Assembly: GCF_037975245.1 (NCBI RefSeq)
Contig: NC_092580.1
Coordinates: forward strand, 30,868,001 to 30,932,000
Direction: 5' to 3'
Length of the DNA: 64,000 nucleotides
Source: Apostichopus japonicus
Taxonomy: Eukaryota > Echinodermata > Holothuroidea > Aspidochirotida > Stichopodidae
Below, piece after piece: positions 1 to 13,400 of this stretch. Each line of letters begins with the position of its first letter. Within the stretch, counting starts at the first letter, position 1. The notes beneath the pieces were generated by a model that was not told the origin of the DNA, did no database searches, and saw only the letters and a program-made list of their open reading frames with translations. The translations under genes were made by a program, and so were the position numbers.

Positions 1-1772
1 ATTATCAAATATTGTATCACAACCCAAACAGGAGTTCATTACTTTTCTAAATGGACCCACTAAAGACCCTCTAAAGACCTACTAAAGTGCATAATGCAAA
101 ACATCTTCTGCTTCATAAGGTATATAGTGAAAATACCAGCTAATGGCATGTAACATAAAATGCAATGAATATTATGAAGGTATATATACTCACTGGAAGA
201 GCTACTTGAGGATGTAAAATGGGAATTCTGAAAATGAAAAGAGATTGACAATGACCCACAAGTATAAACATTAGACATTAATGACTTATAATTCATCTTG
301 CCTTAAATTATCACTGTGTTCATACAGGATAACGAGCTTGTCATCAAACAATGTGAGGTTACTCTGGTCACTTGGGTATCTGATCTTGGCCCATTCACAT
401 ACAGTGTACAGTTCATGTTTTGATGTTGAGCCTGTTATCAAACAACTTATATCTCTCTGCTTTCCCTCAGAAAAAAGAGATGTCAGACATATGGAAAGTC
501 TCTTCTCAGAATCTCTGAAGTACTTGACTTAGGAGCAGGAGTGTGGGAACTCACCCCCCCCCCCCCTCTTGGCCCCAATTTTTGTTCAGATTGTTCTAAA
601 ACAACACACATACATTGTGGTTCAAAGATTACAACATTTTAATAGCATCATTTTGCACCTAACCTTCTTATCCAGCATCCCTTCGGTTAGACTCCTCCCC
701 AGAACTGACAACAGCCAACATAGCTCACCATGCAGTGTGTTCATATGGGTTGTGGCCTGTGATCTAATAACGTTCTCATCATCAGACTAGAATCCGATGG
801 TGAGAATATTATCCCATGTGAACACAATGTAAACCGTGACCCAACCGACTCTTAAGATCCCTCCCCTCACATACCTACTATTTTACCAAGCAGCATATGT
901 CCTAACAGTATCATTAAATGAAACTTACGGCCACACTTTTTATAAGTCAAGACTACACACCTGTGACTTATTTTCACAATGTGCGGAAACCTACCCACAC
1001 ATATCAGTAGGATCTAGGGCTCCAGTGTATGATAACGTACAAACCTATTCACGGCAAACTGTTCCAATGAAGCAGTTATTAATGAATGCAACAGAGCATA
1101 TCAGGCAACCATTCTTTAAGTTTGTTTTCATTTTGCTTTTCAAACTTGTTCTTCATAATTTAAATACAAGTATGCACAATCAAACTTAAGTGATTGAGGT
1201 TCTTTGACTGAGAAAGAAAGCAGATGTTACTAATTATGCAAACTAGTACCTGTATAAATATTGAATTGTAGAGCTAACAGAAGGACTTAAGACTCTGAGA
1301 AAATGGCCTCCTGACAACTGTTTATCTGTTCCTTCCATCTCTATTTGACAATTCTGTACCAGCTTATCTTAATGAGTGTACATTCCCCATGTCATTAGGC
1401 TTTGTTAATCAAGTTTCTTTTCTATTCTGATGCCTACCAAAAATCACAATTAATATTATGTTAAATGTTTCAGCTTTTTCATAAGACAAATAAATTTGAA
1501 AGGACTATGCAAGCAGTAACGATTTTCAACCAAAGCTCAAATACATACATGTGTTTATCAATTGATAATTTGGTGGTGCCTCACTGTTTCAAGTTTATTT
1601 TGACCATTTTCACAACAAACAAAAATTCCATTACTATTTTACATATGTGCATAGACAATACATGGCTTGGAATGTATGTTTAGGACTGAAAATTTTCAAA
1701 TTTGTCTGCTCTCGATGAGGAGCAATCTTGTGACATATTACATCTATAAATTGATGAGGGAAAAAATGCTCA
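1..1772. other. No coding exon recognised; probable 3' flank/UTR of the DNAJB9-like gene
   Basis: This stretch lies downstream of the minus-strand DNAJB9-like gene. Its open frames are short and show no family resemblance. On the minus strand an AATAAA sits at 1598..1593, about 175 nt past the possible DNAJB9 stop, so part of the stretch may be its 3' UTR. I looked here for an exon encoding the usual DNAJB9 C-terminal motif (Cys-x-Thr-Val-Thr-Gln-Arg) and did not find one. A 14-base C run lies at about 553-566. Confidence 0.4.
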
Positions 1773-3662
1773 CTAGGCAGTACCACGTACCTGTTGAAAC
1801 GATCCCCTTGTCTCTGGTCTAGCATTGTGAGGATGTCTATGTTTCTTATGCATATTGTGTATATCTGAGCCAAAGCTGAAAGACGGCATTTCAAAATGGA
1901 AGCCATTGCCAAAACCGTTCTCAAACAGATTATCAAAGAGTTCATAATCGCCGTTCACGTCATCCCAAAAGTCATAATCAAAAGAAAATCTTCCTCGTAC
2001 ATTCTGGCGATGTTGATGGTGACTGTTTCTCTGCCTTGTGTTTTTATGTGTTTTAAAAGCTCGGAAACTATCGTCAAAGTTTCTGAAAAATTCGTCAAAT
2101 TTAAAACTGTTTTTAAAGTCTCCGGAGTGGCTTCCACCTGCACTCTGTTGTCCATTGTTCATAAAGTTGTTGTGTCCGACTTGGTCGTACTGTCTCCGTT
2201 TCTCTGGATCTGACAGTACCTCATAAGCTGTAGATAACAAAAGTGACAACAGATGTTAAAAACGTTAGAGTATTAAAACGTACAGTAACACCACTTGCAA
2301 TATACATAGAACCAGGGGGTAGGAGCCAGGGGGGAATGGGGCACATCCCCACTTTTTTCCAAAATAGCAAATGTGCCCTACTGGCAAATGAAATGTGCCC
2401 CTTTGATGAAAAAACTGTCTTTTGGATATCTTAAGCCTTTGTTGATTTTAATATTTTATTTTAATTATATATTTTTAGTCTGTACATGCTAAGGATTTAA
2501 CTGAAGTTGCTAAAGACTTTTGTTCAAGGAATGAACACAGGGAGGAATTTTGTGGGAAAGTTCTAAATTATGGATGGACAGAAATACAGACGTAGGTTGA
2601 TAGAGTGACGTGCACCATAATAGTATTGATAGCATACTAACACATCATATATAAATTTAAGTGATATGGCAGGTGTGTATCGGTTTATAGCATAACCAGT
2701 GGTGGTTGTGGAATGAGAAAGTGCCCATCTGATGTTGTGCCCCCCCCCTCCACTTTTTGGAAGCTTCCTACCCCCTGTATAGAACGAATGTGGTTTGAAA
2801 GATGTTGCCCATTGTAAAGTTACTTAGTAGTACCACATGTCTTTGCTCTGCACACATCCAACCGACTCTCACTAAATCCAATAAACACATATTCGATAGT
2901 AGCGACACTGTTTTTTTATGACAAAGCTTTAGGGACCTTCATCAAATTACGGAGCTCAACACAATTTTGATACCAAGCTGCAACATGTAGTTTGACTTTG
3001 ATACCGGTAAATTAATATCTTTCAAGGGAAAAATTTCCATATGTGAATGACAGCATACATTTATAGCACTTAAGAGCTCAGTTAAAGGAAACACCTTTAA
3101 TTTATCTGTGGTGTTGTCAATTCACCATCAAATACATATTTTAAATTTATCTTGTTGTCTAATTTGTAAAGTTTTACCTTCAATTTTAACTTCCACAATA
3201 AGTTATTCGTAGAGACTGTTCGATCCTATTTATCGTGAAGAAGTTAGTCACTAAGTCACGAGCTTCTGATGAGAAGTTATATTACACATTATATCAAACT
3301 TAGATTATAAGGTATGTGACAGATATATACATAATAACATAGGAGTTCTATCAGGAGAATATTCAAAGAACGTATTAACGTGGATTTAGAAAGGAAAAAA
3401 ATAGTTTCTTCCATTGAGGAATTCATGGTACAGTACCTTCAGCAATCTCCACAAATTGTTCTTCTGCTCCTGGTTCTTTGTTCTTATCTGGATGGTATTT
3501 AACTGCTAACTTTCTAAAGGCACGTTTGATCTCTTTGTCACTGGCTGTCTTTTCCACACCTAACAGGGAATAGTAGTTTCCTTTGGAACTTTGAACAACT
3601 TTCACAAATATTACAGTTCCAAGGCAGAAAACTGCAAAGTGGCAGCTACTTGGGCACTTCAT
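1773..3662 (-). CDS. DNAJB9: DNAJB9 / ERdj4-like ER-lumenal J-domain co-chaperone
   Basis: DNAJB9 is an ER-lumenal Hsp40. It stimulates the ATPase of BiP, supports folding and ER-associated degradation, and restrains the unfolded-protein-response sensor IRE1. Exon 1 is 3662..3437 and exon 2 is 2227..1773. The junction GAA-G|CT-TAT restores the J-domain reading EIAEAYEVLSD and uses GT (3436-3435) and AG. The predicted protein is 226 aa (human 223 aa). It has an N-terminal hydrophobic signal segment (about residues 8-24), a J domain starting at NYYSLLGV with the catalytic HPD motif inside KYHPDKNK (about residue 57), then a Phe/Asp/Gly/His-rich region ([21 protein letters not shown]) typical of DNAJB9. 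Oddity: the conserved C-terminal Cys-containing motif is missing, and a strong donor (CAG|GTACGT, minus strand, exon end 1791) lies just before the stop. The real C-terminus may therefore be in an unseen exon. The family call is secure; the 3' end is not. Confidence 0.88.
2313..2777 (+). mobile_element. hAT-type non-autonomous DNA transposon (MITE), 465 bp
   Basis: It lies in the DNAJB9-like intron. The ends are inverted: left CAGGGGGTAGGAGC; right, read inward, CAGGGGGTAGGAAGC. The flanks are near-identical 8-mers, catagaac (2305-2312) and tatagaac (2778-2785). 8-bp duplications and CA-starting ends are hallmarks of the hAT superfamily. No transposase frame is visible. A diverged copy in the opposite orientation is at 18424-18801. 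Confidence 0.8.
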
Positions 3663-6600
3663 TCTCCAACCAATCCTTACCCAGCTCCTTTATAATTACT
3701 GTGGAAAGCAAGGTCAAAACTTTTAATTTCATATAGCATGGAATCAATACTCATCACATCATTCTTATTTAACATGTAAAAACATACTGTAGATAACCTT
3801 CAAAAGAAACCTGCATGTTAAAGCTGTGAGTAAACAAGTTGCCATGACGTCAGTTTGGATAGAGGTTTGTTTGGTAACTTGAGTGGTGATGAGTGAGAAG
3901 ATAGTCACCAAAATACTCCAAAAAGAAATCATTTATCTTTGTATGAGATCACTCAGATTACAGGCATGCTAACAGATCTAAGACTGACTAGTTGAGAGGT
4001 ATTTGATAATCTAACCTACAGTTATGTTCCCTGACTTGGGATGCTGAGTTATACACAAGTACCAGATATCATGTTTGAACGCCATATTGTAACCACCTAT
4101 ATGACTGCAATTTTAACCATCATGAACTTAATGAAAAAGACTGAACTTGCGAACAGTAGAATAAGGCAATGACAGTTTGTATTTTCCAGAATGCTCATTA
4201 GTTACATCACACATTTACCAGAATTACATTGTAATTAACAATACACAGCACACATGCTCCAAATAGTTAATTCTCTTTGCTTGGTATATTTTGACTCAAG
4301 ACCTCTATTGGTAGTTATCTATCTTTCAGTGATAGATTCTGATAAAATGATTGAACTGCAACATATACTGATAGTGATACTATAGCAAAGACAGTACGAG
4401 CTTCACTACACCTAGGCCTATATACTGAGCATCAAGAATTACTGTACATCATCATAACACTTGAAAGGTGATAAAGATTCTATGTTGAAATGACTGTAAA
4501 AATACCTTGTCCCTAATATGAATAATAGGCTAACAGTAACACACGATCAACGTATTTAACGCCGGGTAGTGTGAGCCGAACTGTTACTTAGTGTTATGCA
4601 GTTACTGTTTGTCTAAGTTAGGCTACGTACGGTACCGTGCCCTGAGCTAAATTTTGTGCTGGCCTACGGTATAACCAAGAAACTGCTTATTATCAAACCG
4701 ACTCTTTTACTTAAGTTGCCACTGGGATATGTTTATTATTATTGATCTACCTTAAAAGAACGTCTTAGTCTGGATTTTCCGCGGTAGAGACCTACTGTAC
4801 ATAAAGAAATCTTAAGCAACGTCAGCTATATGGTGTTGCACAGCGACGATCGCAGCTTCTGTAGTATTTTGGATTGATTGAAAAGTCAGCGGTCGACTGT
4901 CTTTAGTCTATCATGTTACGTAACTAACAATCTTCTCAGGGTCGCAGTTATAGATGTGTCAAAATTGATCGACACATATCTTTTTCAACTGATATCATTT
5001 TAGTATTATCAAACACCTGGAAATTATTTTACGAGTATTTGTTCATGAGAATGACCGTACTTTGCCTTAAAACTCGTTACTGGAGAAAATATGTAACAAA
5101 ATTAAGTCGAAACGGTGCCTTCAAATCTATGTCAGACGTATTCAACACGAAAACTGTTCTAATTGGTCTAACTTGACCACGTGAATACCTAGCAGCTATC
5201 AGTCATCGGTACGCGGATGTGATGTACATGCGCAAGTATAGGTGACTACGCGATGCAGTTGTTTCAGTCAGTCATTCGAAGTACAACTACCTTCAGAATG
5301 ACAAGGACTTTCTTTTAAGAAATCATAATTGGAAGGGCCACTAAAAATAAAGGGACTCAATCACCCACTTCACAGGGAAGGTTCATGCGGTTTTCAATGG
5401 TCAACCCCCAAAACCGGGATGGAAAATTTTCATAATCGTATTGCAAATATAGTGACAATTTTGAGATAAACTAGAAGAGTCAAATAAATTGAACAGTAGA
5501 AAGTTTGTAATGTCAACATTTCGAATTGTTCCTTCTACTTCTTCTCTTTATATCAAATACTAGTAAATGCTGGAAAGTTTGAAATCTAGTTAAATTTGTA
5601 AATTTTGTAAAGGGAGAAATTTTAAGAAAATAATTAGAAATTAGAAACCTTTGCAAAAGTTTCAACGTCCCGTCAGTTGTGCCGCCGTAGCCATTCCAAA
5701 TCTAAACTTCCGTAGGAAATACGCTCAATCCCAACCGTTTTCTGCCCGTCGCTTTTTCATAGCTTCCATATAGCCTATAGCCTAAGTATGCCACTGCTCT
5801 ATCATTTTTTTACTCCATTGGCAGGAATTTAGAAACCTGAGTTGGGTGTGACCTGAGATCGTTGAAACTTCGTGACTCCCAGGTCAGGGTTCTGGGAGTG
5901 CACCCCCTCCCCTAGCCCTCGGAAAAATATTTTAGGCGTCATATGGTGCATTTTGAGGCAGTATTTTCTGAAATAAATTGTTTTTAGATCGTGTAAGCAG
6001 TTGATTAGGAATCATTACTTTCCTAAAGACAAGGAAGTTCTGAAAAAAAGTTCAAAGACATGCTACCTGGTTAATTTGCTCGCTGAATGATGTTCCCTAC
6101 CATAAGAGTTTCGGATTCTCAGTCTCATGCACTACCCTGACTAGTTTGCGAATGGATTAAATTCAGTCTTGTCACGTACAAGATTGCCCATGGTTTTGAA
6201 AACTTATGGCAGTTTGTGCCTTTTTCATATTTTTAAGGACCACTAGATAGTAATTGTCTTGAGTAACGGTTGCAGAACCTTTGTAATCATTACATGTTCG
6301 TCGAACTACTTTTCATATAGGGTTGTGAATTAGGATTTGCCTGAGTCAGGCAGTTGTCCTTTCCGATAGTGTCACTGAATCATGGTTGTAAGAATGTTGT
6401 AGATTGGTTTATCAACAATTGTGATAGGATTTGATGTTCCTGTTTTCTTTTCTTTTTTCTTTTTTTGATGGGGACCGCTTCAGGTTCAACCTGATTTTCA
6501 AATCCTATGATTGTGACAAGTTTGAACAGTGTTAGTTAATGAAAGTTTGGTGAATGCGGCCCCTTTGTGTTACCATTTTTGTGTGCGTGTGAATGGCTCA

Positions 6601-7471
6601 TTTTTAGTTTTTGCCTCTGTGTTGCAGTGTCTTCATTTTTTTAGTAGCACGTGTTTTAACTTTCAACTGTCTATTATTCGAAGATCTTGAGAAAGTTGCG
6701 AAGCTGATGTGTCGAGAGCTATAGTACACTGCATTACGTGCAAACAGCCGCCGCAGCAACGAAAACAGGGAACCAACAGAAAATAATGGCACATGTTGCA
6801 AACGTTGTGTAATCTCTGACTGATAATTAGAAGGGAAAATCCCTAATCACCGATCAAAACAAGCTTGAAGCTCGCTTGCGTTGTGGAAAGGCCTCACAAG
6901 TTACAATCTAAATCGAAACAAACCCATACCTAACGTTACAAATGGAACTTTATTCGAACTCTTTCAATGACTCTGTAATGTTCAAAATAAAATAGAATTG
7001 TGGAAGCCATTTTCAATTTCGTGGCAGGTATAGTGTCAAAGGTAGTAACATTTTGGATTTGTCGTCGTCTGCCTAACGTTCAGTCTTGTCAGGCCTAATG
7101 TTATCCAACCTAATGCCCAACTTGAATTAGTTAAGCCTGGCCTCGTCGATTGTATTTGGACAGCCTGTCATGAAAACGACACGCTTGCTTTAACATACTT
7201 CGTGGTGCCTTGACCCAACTTTAGGGCTGAGATAACGTGTGTTTGGCTTTATAAGAGATATCGCATTTCTTACAGTAAACAGAATAAGAATTGAAAATCA
7301 TACCACATTAACATGTAACATTTGGTTGCCAGTTGGCAAACAATTTAGTCAGGCCTATCCGCTAATACTTGAGCCTGGAAGAGTATTAAGGGTACAACAT
7401 ACAGTAAGTTATTAATTCAAGCTAAACTTGGTACTGCTTTTTAGACCACATAACCTAAGCTTAGCTTAGAA
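3663..7471. other. Intergenic region between divergent DNAJB9-like and CRBN genes
   Basis: 3.8 kb between two divergently transcribed start codons. No open frame here resembles a known protein. Both promoters and any 5' non-coding exons must lie here, but no TATA box or CpG-rich core can be placed with confidence. A perfect CRE/ATF-type octamer is at 3845-3852, listed separately. Confidence 0.5.
3845..3852. promoter_or_regulatory. Candidate CRE/ATF-type site TGACGTCA
   Basis: A perfect palindromic TGACGTCA lies about 185 bp upstream of the DNAJB9-like start codon (minus strand). This is the consensus bound by CREB/ATF bZIP factors. It shares its TGACGT core with the UPR element used by ATF6/XBP1, which controls vertebrate DNAJB9. 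An 8-mer occurs by chance fairly often, so this is only suggestive. Confidence 0.3.
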
Positions 7472-10400
7472 ATGGAGGAAAGTGACGAAGAGAATGAAGC
7501 ATATCACAGTGCAGATGAAAGACTAGATGAGGAAGACCTAGCACTATTGGCAGGTGTACCGAGAGAAGATGAGAATGTTGAATTTGGTTATGAAAATGAT
7601 GAGGACGAGGATGATGAAGTACATGTAGATATCGTACAGGAACCAGATGATGTTGAACCTGACTCTGATGAAGGCTAGTATTTTAACACGTTTAAGACTA
7701 TTTAATCCATAACTTAATGGCCCAAAGTAAATGACTTTTTCAGTTTCATGTAAAATATTTCCAAGCAGGCATGTAATCAGCTGAGTAATAAAGTACATTT
7801 TCAGACTGTTTGTCATCAAATGATCAGATTTTACCCCGGTATCTTGTTTAAAAAAAACCGAACCCCTGTTTCCCAACGTATAGTCATTCTCTCATAGTAC
7901 CTTATTAAGAACTTGACTGAAATAGTCAAAACTAAATGAGTCATTGTTTGATGTATGTAGCAGCAATACAGAAGTTTTATTGTGATGCAGATATAGTAAA
8001 ATGTTTAATGGTTTCATTTGCTTATATTTTAGAAATGTATGCCTTATTTCTTCCTTTTGGTTGAAATTTTTAGAGGACTTTGGTAAGAATAGCGTAATTT
8101 ACATTTCCTTTTAAAAGCTGAGCATTGTTTTGACAGATGTTTACAAATCCTTAGATGATTTTTTTTAAATTGATTTCTGGTGTGTCTACATGCATCATTC
8201 GATATATCAATGATTTGGTACATGTTTCTCTTATCACTATACCCTTGCAGAACATTACAAAGAGCCAACTAGCTCTCTATAGTATATTTCTTCCCAATTT
8301 TCTTTTTCAGCTGCCCATGAATCATTTTAAGGAAAGGTATTAAGATCTGAGCAGCTCCTCTGTGTAAAATACATAGATGTTTTTTGACAAAATAAGAAAA
8401 CATAAATTGTTCCAGGTGTCTTTCTTTATCTCTCAACAGAGAATGGTTTCATGTTTCATATTCGTATGCAAATCACTGGCCGTGTTGACAGAGATACTGT
8501 TAATGCCAGACCAACGATGATAACATATGATGCATCCCTACCAACCACCCACGCTGTATGTTTCATTTTTTTGTTTTAATTAATGCAAATGCCTCATATA
8601 TTTTCTTTCTTATGCATATTAGAATTAATCATTGCATTTTTGTTTTAATTATTGAGGAACAGCTAATTCCAGAGGAGAGGGGAGGGGTGTTGGTACATAC
8701 AAAGTTTAGGGACACAGTGCATCAACAAAGCTGAAAAGACTGTAGATAAATTCAAATTCCTTTTTAGTTGATCATTTTGGCAGTTTCTCTGTCCAGCTCT
8801 ACACTTTAAATGAGATATATTCCAGTGGTAGACCATGTGACTCTTATATACAGAAAACAAAAATTTCCAAACTTTTAGTTGAAAATCCATCTCAATATCT
8901 TGTCCCTAACTCAAGGTATAGTTGCTTAAAGGCATTGAAGACTCGCCCCAAACCGCATGTGGCCATCTGAAAAGTTAACTTTTTTGTTGCTTGCAAGTGA
9001 AGTTTTCTTCTTGTTGCTACAAAAAAATATTTCCAACTGAATTACTGTGATGCCATTATTCACATTGTTGTTGCAAGATGCATAAATAAAATATGTCCAA
9101 ATTTGAAAAACTCATACTGTATCTTCTTCCATATGAACTGACGGTGTGGTTTTGACCTATAGATGCAATGATGTTATTAAGTAATCAATTTCAGCAACCT
9201 GAATATCCCTTTAGAGGCAATTGAAGACTCGCCCCAAACCGTGTACTGCCCTCTGAAAAGTTAACTTTCCGTTGCTTGCAAGTGAAGTTTCAACTTGTTG
9301 CTACAAAATGCAGACAGTAATTAAACGTGATACCTTGTTATCTTTTATCTAGACTTAAGATGTCCATCGCTGCTATGTACACTGTGTTGTGGGTATTGAC
9401 CTTAGCTGTATGTATGGACTGTACAGTAGTGTCTTATTACCGACGGTAGTAAGCTGTGTGTATTTTCTGGGATCGATGGTGGTGTCTAACACTTCTGTTA
9501 CACCTCATTCGAAACTAGGTCAGATTACTGGCATTAGACGTTTCTTTGTGCGCGAGTCTTCACACCCTTTAACTGCTTTTATCCTATTAACCTGTACACT
9601 ATTTAGTGATGCATCACTGAAGTTTGAACATAGTTTAAAAAAAGAGAGGAGGAATTTAGAATATTTCAAGAGGCTAGTGACAAACACAGTTATCTGTAAA
9701 CCAAAGGTTCATATTTTGTGAGTCACTTTTTCATGTTTGTTTTTCTTTCCTGGTTTAGTATTTGGGTAATGACATGGAAGATCACAGTGGAAGGACTGTT
9801 TTAGATGACGATAGTTTTGTTACAATGCCTTTGATGCAGATGCCTGGAGTGATATTGACCCCTGGTCAAACCATACCCTTCCATATATTCAACCAGAGAC
9901 ATATCGCCATGATTAGATCAGTCTTGGGAAACAACAGGACTTTTGGAATGCTGTATGACTGGTGAGTGTTTAAAGGTACTGTATGCTGTATTGGCCCCAA
10001 ATATGCTAGATATTCAAATATGGTCACCATGGTCAAAGTTCTACAACTGTTTTCATTACAACCTTTGAGGAAGTTTCCTCACTGGGACATTCAGTCATCT
10101 TGTGTGTTCCTTAACAATGTCTGAGAACAATTTGACGAAAATTGGACGAGCAACGTCCATGTTTGCCGTTCAGACAACTTAAGACCTAAACGATTTATGA
10201 AAGTCAGACCCGAATGATGGAAGGGGGTTGGTATTGTAGATTGTTGTGTAGAACATTTAAAATATAATCACTGTTTTCAAGTCAAATACGTGACATAGAA
10301 AAGTCAAGAAATTGCCTTTGAGAATTACAAGTGGGTATCCAGAACAGGATCCCAAAGGCACCTGGCAATATTCCTGTTGAGGAACACTAGTGACAGCCTT

Positions 10401-13400
10401 GAGTGGAACATTAAAATAATAAACAAGAAGAAGAAAATGCGTGTTTTGGAACGGTGCAAGTGATACACAGAAAAGCAGCAAAAGTGTATTTATTGTGTTG
10501 CTACAGTATCTAAAGAGTATTTATTCTATGCTGTGTCCATTTACAGTAGGGTACCCTCTGGCGAGATGTCGGTGACCAACATGGGGACGACTGGAGAGAT
10601 AATAAGCTCCAAGGAAGAAGATGAAGGAGGCGTAGAGAGGATGAGACTCAAGGTCATCGGGAGGCAGCGGTTTAGAGTCATGGATTCACACAGACAGCTG
10701 GATGGGTACTTAATCTCTCCTTCTTTGGTATTGCGCAAGAAAGAAGAGAAAAAAAAAAAACATCCATCGTTGGTTTATCTCAGAAGTGTCAGATATTTTG
10801 TAAAGCAGCTGGTTTCATTTGGGTATTGAGTTTACATTATGTCAGTTCAATTTTCACCAGATTGCCTGCCCCCCCCCCCCCTTTTCTTTTTAGTTTCCAG
10901 ACAATCTGTTGCAGACACCCATTGTTACCATCATTCTTTCAACACAACCATGCATAGTTGCTTGATTTTTATTAGACTTAATCTGGTTGCCTGTCTTCTT
11001 GGGTTGCGAAGGATGTATTTCACTGGCCATTACGATCTTCCCTGCCTATAGCAAATATCACCAGAGTCCCTAGTTTTTGGCCAAATATGGGAGATTGAAT
11101 ATCTACCCAAATTGGTAATGCTGGCCATACTGAATGCTCCTCGCACAAATTCATGATTAAACACTGTACTATTTCAGCGGGCCAGCACTTGTGTTTGCAA
11201 ACATATGGTGGCTAGTCAATTAATAAGGTGCGCTCAACGATGACACCTAATGGGGTAGTTTATGCTATCTAGTAAAAAATTATTAATGCTCCAGCAAATT
11301 TGAGGGATTTTTTTTCTTTAGGCCGCCTTGACCATCATGGGTGTGCTTTAACTCTGTTGAGCTATAAGAAATTGCACATATTTTCTTGATTCCATAGCAT
11401 TATGATGGGCAAAGTTCTGATACTGGAAGAAAAAATTGTAACAGATCCTTTAGAAGATGTCCGACTGAAATCGTATCGTGCCCGAAGATCAGAGGCTGTT
11501 GCATCGTCATCGACTGGTTTAGAAGATGCAGCAGTTTGGAGGAGAAAGAGAAGGAGAAGGCATTATCACGAAGCGTCTCTAACATCTGTACCGACATTTG
11601 TGTATGAAATGTATGATAGTGTAAGTTACATCATCTGTGTTGCAATGATTCGTAGTTTGACAACTTCCATGATTTTGTTGCTTGATCAACAAAGTGTAAA
11701 TTTAGGCAACATTGTGTCCACTTTTTGGTAGACCTTTATCCTTTATCTGTTTTGCTTTAAGTAAAAAAAAAAAATTTTGGGGGGGGTCTTTGTGTTTATG
11801 AAATCTTGAAAACCCTAGTGAGTATTTCTTGCCGCTTAATTTGACAGAATGTTTAAAGTTTCTAGGGAACTAGTTTACAAATGTTAACATTCAAAGCATA
11901 AAATGTTATCATATCTCTTTCATCTTGCTTTTGAAATCTTCTTGGAATAGTTAATCGTGATGTGACGAATCTTGTACTTAGACTTCTCCCAATCGCTAGC
12001 AGATCGAACAAAATCCCTTTGTCTATATGGATGAAAATATTAATCATTTCATCATCGTGAAGAGGGGACTATTATAATTTTCAGCAAACTCAAACGCTTG
12101 TTTTCCAGAAAGGGCATTGAAGTAAAGAGTAGTTAATGATGTGTGATCAAATTCCAATACTAGAGGAAAATAACAGTTTAAGATCGAACTCTAAAGATCC
12201 CTAGCAACCAAGAAAAATATTGAATGTACAATGTGAACATTTTGTCGTACATCCCCAAATTAATTTGTCATAAATCTCACTGATTTTGCAACAATATCTG
12301 ATGGTGAATTCATGTTTTATGCCATGGCTTCTAAATATCACGACACCAACTGTAACATTCCAAGTAATTTCCCGGTTTCGTCAAGTTTTGTCTCTATCTG
12401 TTTTAGGCTTCAGTTATGGTTTGTCAATGGAGGCTTGTAGAGTGTAGGCTGTTAGGCTGCAGTAAATTATGAGAAGGTACCCCTGTCAAGTGGGGTTTTA
12501 TTGTCATAATACTCCTAAGACTTTGATAGCAACATTTATTAAAGACATGCAAAACACTGCAGGATATCTAATATTGTGTGGAAACTCAGATTTTATTTTT
12601 AAAGAGTATCAGAATAATGAAATATTACAATAAAGATGAGAATGTGATCAACTCACAAGATGACCACCATGGTTAGGTTTGAGAGAAACTTGTTACCATG
12701 TATTCAGTTCTTAATTTGTCCTTTGAATAGCAAGTAAACTTCTTTGAGTGGTACACAAGCTTCCATTGTATTTATTTCCCTCAGTTTTGATATTTTTATT
12801 CTCTGATTTCTTCAGGAACTGCTGATGTTCCACATCAAGTCTGAATTAAGGAGTTGGTACGAAGGATCGATGAGTTTAGATGCTGTCCCTGCAAGTGCAG
12901 TAGGTTAGTCCTATACTCCTTTATATTGTTTGAGTTTTTTATCTTGTTTCAGTGATACCAAACATAGAGAGGTTTGTATATATCCTCTTCATTGATCTGC
13001 AGAAAGTTTTTTTTTTTTTTGAAGTCCCATTAGCTCATGAGTTTCTATTTGAGATGGATTGGTTTTTGGACACAAATTCAACGGCTTGTATTGTATCATA
13101 TGTGGACTTGATAAGACACTACAAAATACTGTAGTATATATATGTTGTTGGGGCAGCATTTGAAGGAAAGTTATTCTTATAAATATGATGCAGGTTATCT
13201 TGATTTGTATGTGTGTACTTATTGGGATGCATCACAAATGTAATATACTTTTTAAGATGTCTGGTTCCCCAACAACTGAGGTCTATAGCTCTTTGGAATT
13301 TGGAGCGTTATTCAGTTATAACTTCCTAACTATTTAATGATTATGTCAGACAATTTTTGCAGACCATTCAGAAGACTTTCTGCTGCAACACTGGTTATTT

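Noticed and set aside
9389-9721. 110-codon frame in CRBN intron 2
   Set aside because: It lies between two CRBN exons that join perfectly, and no known domain is visible.
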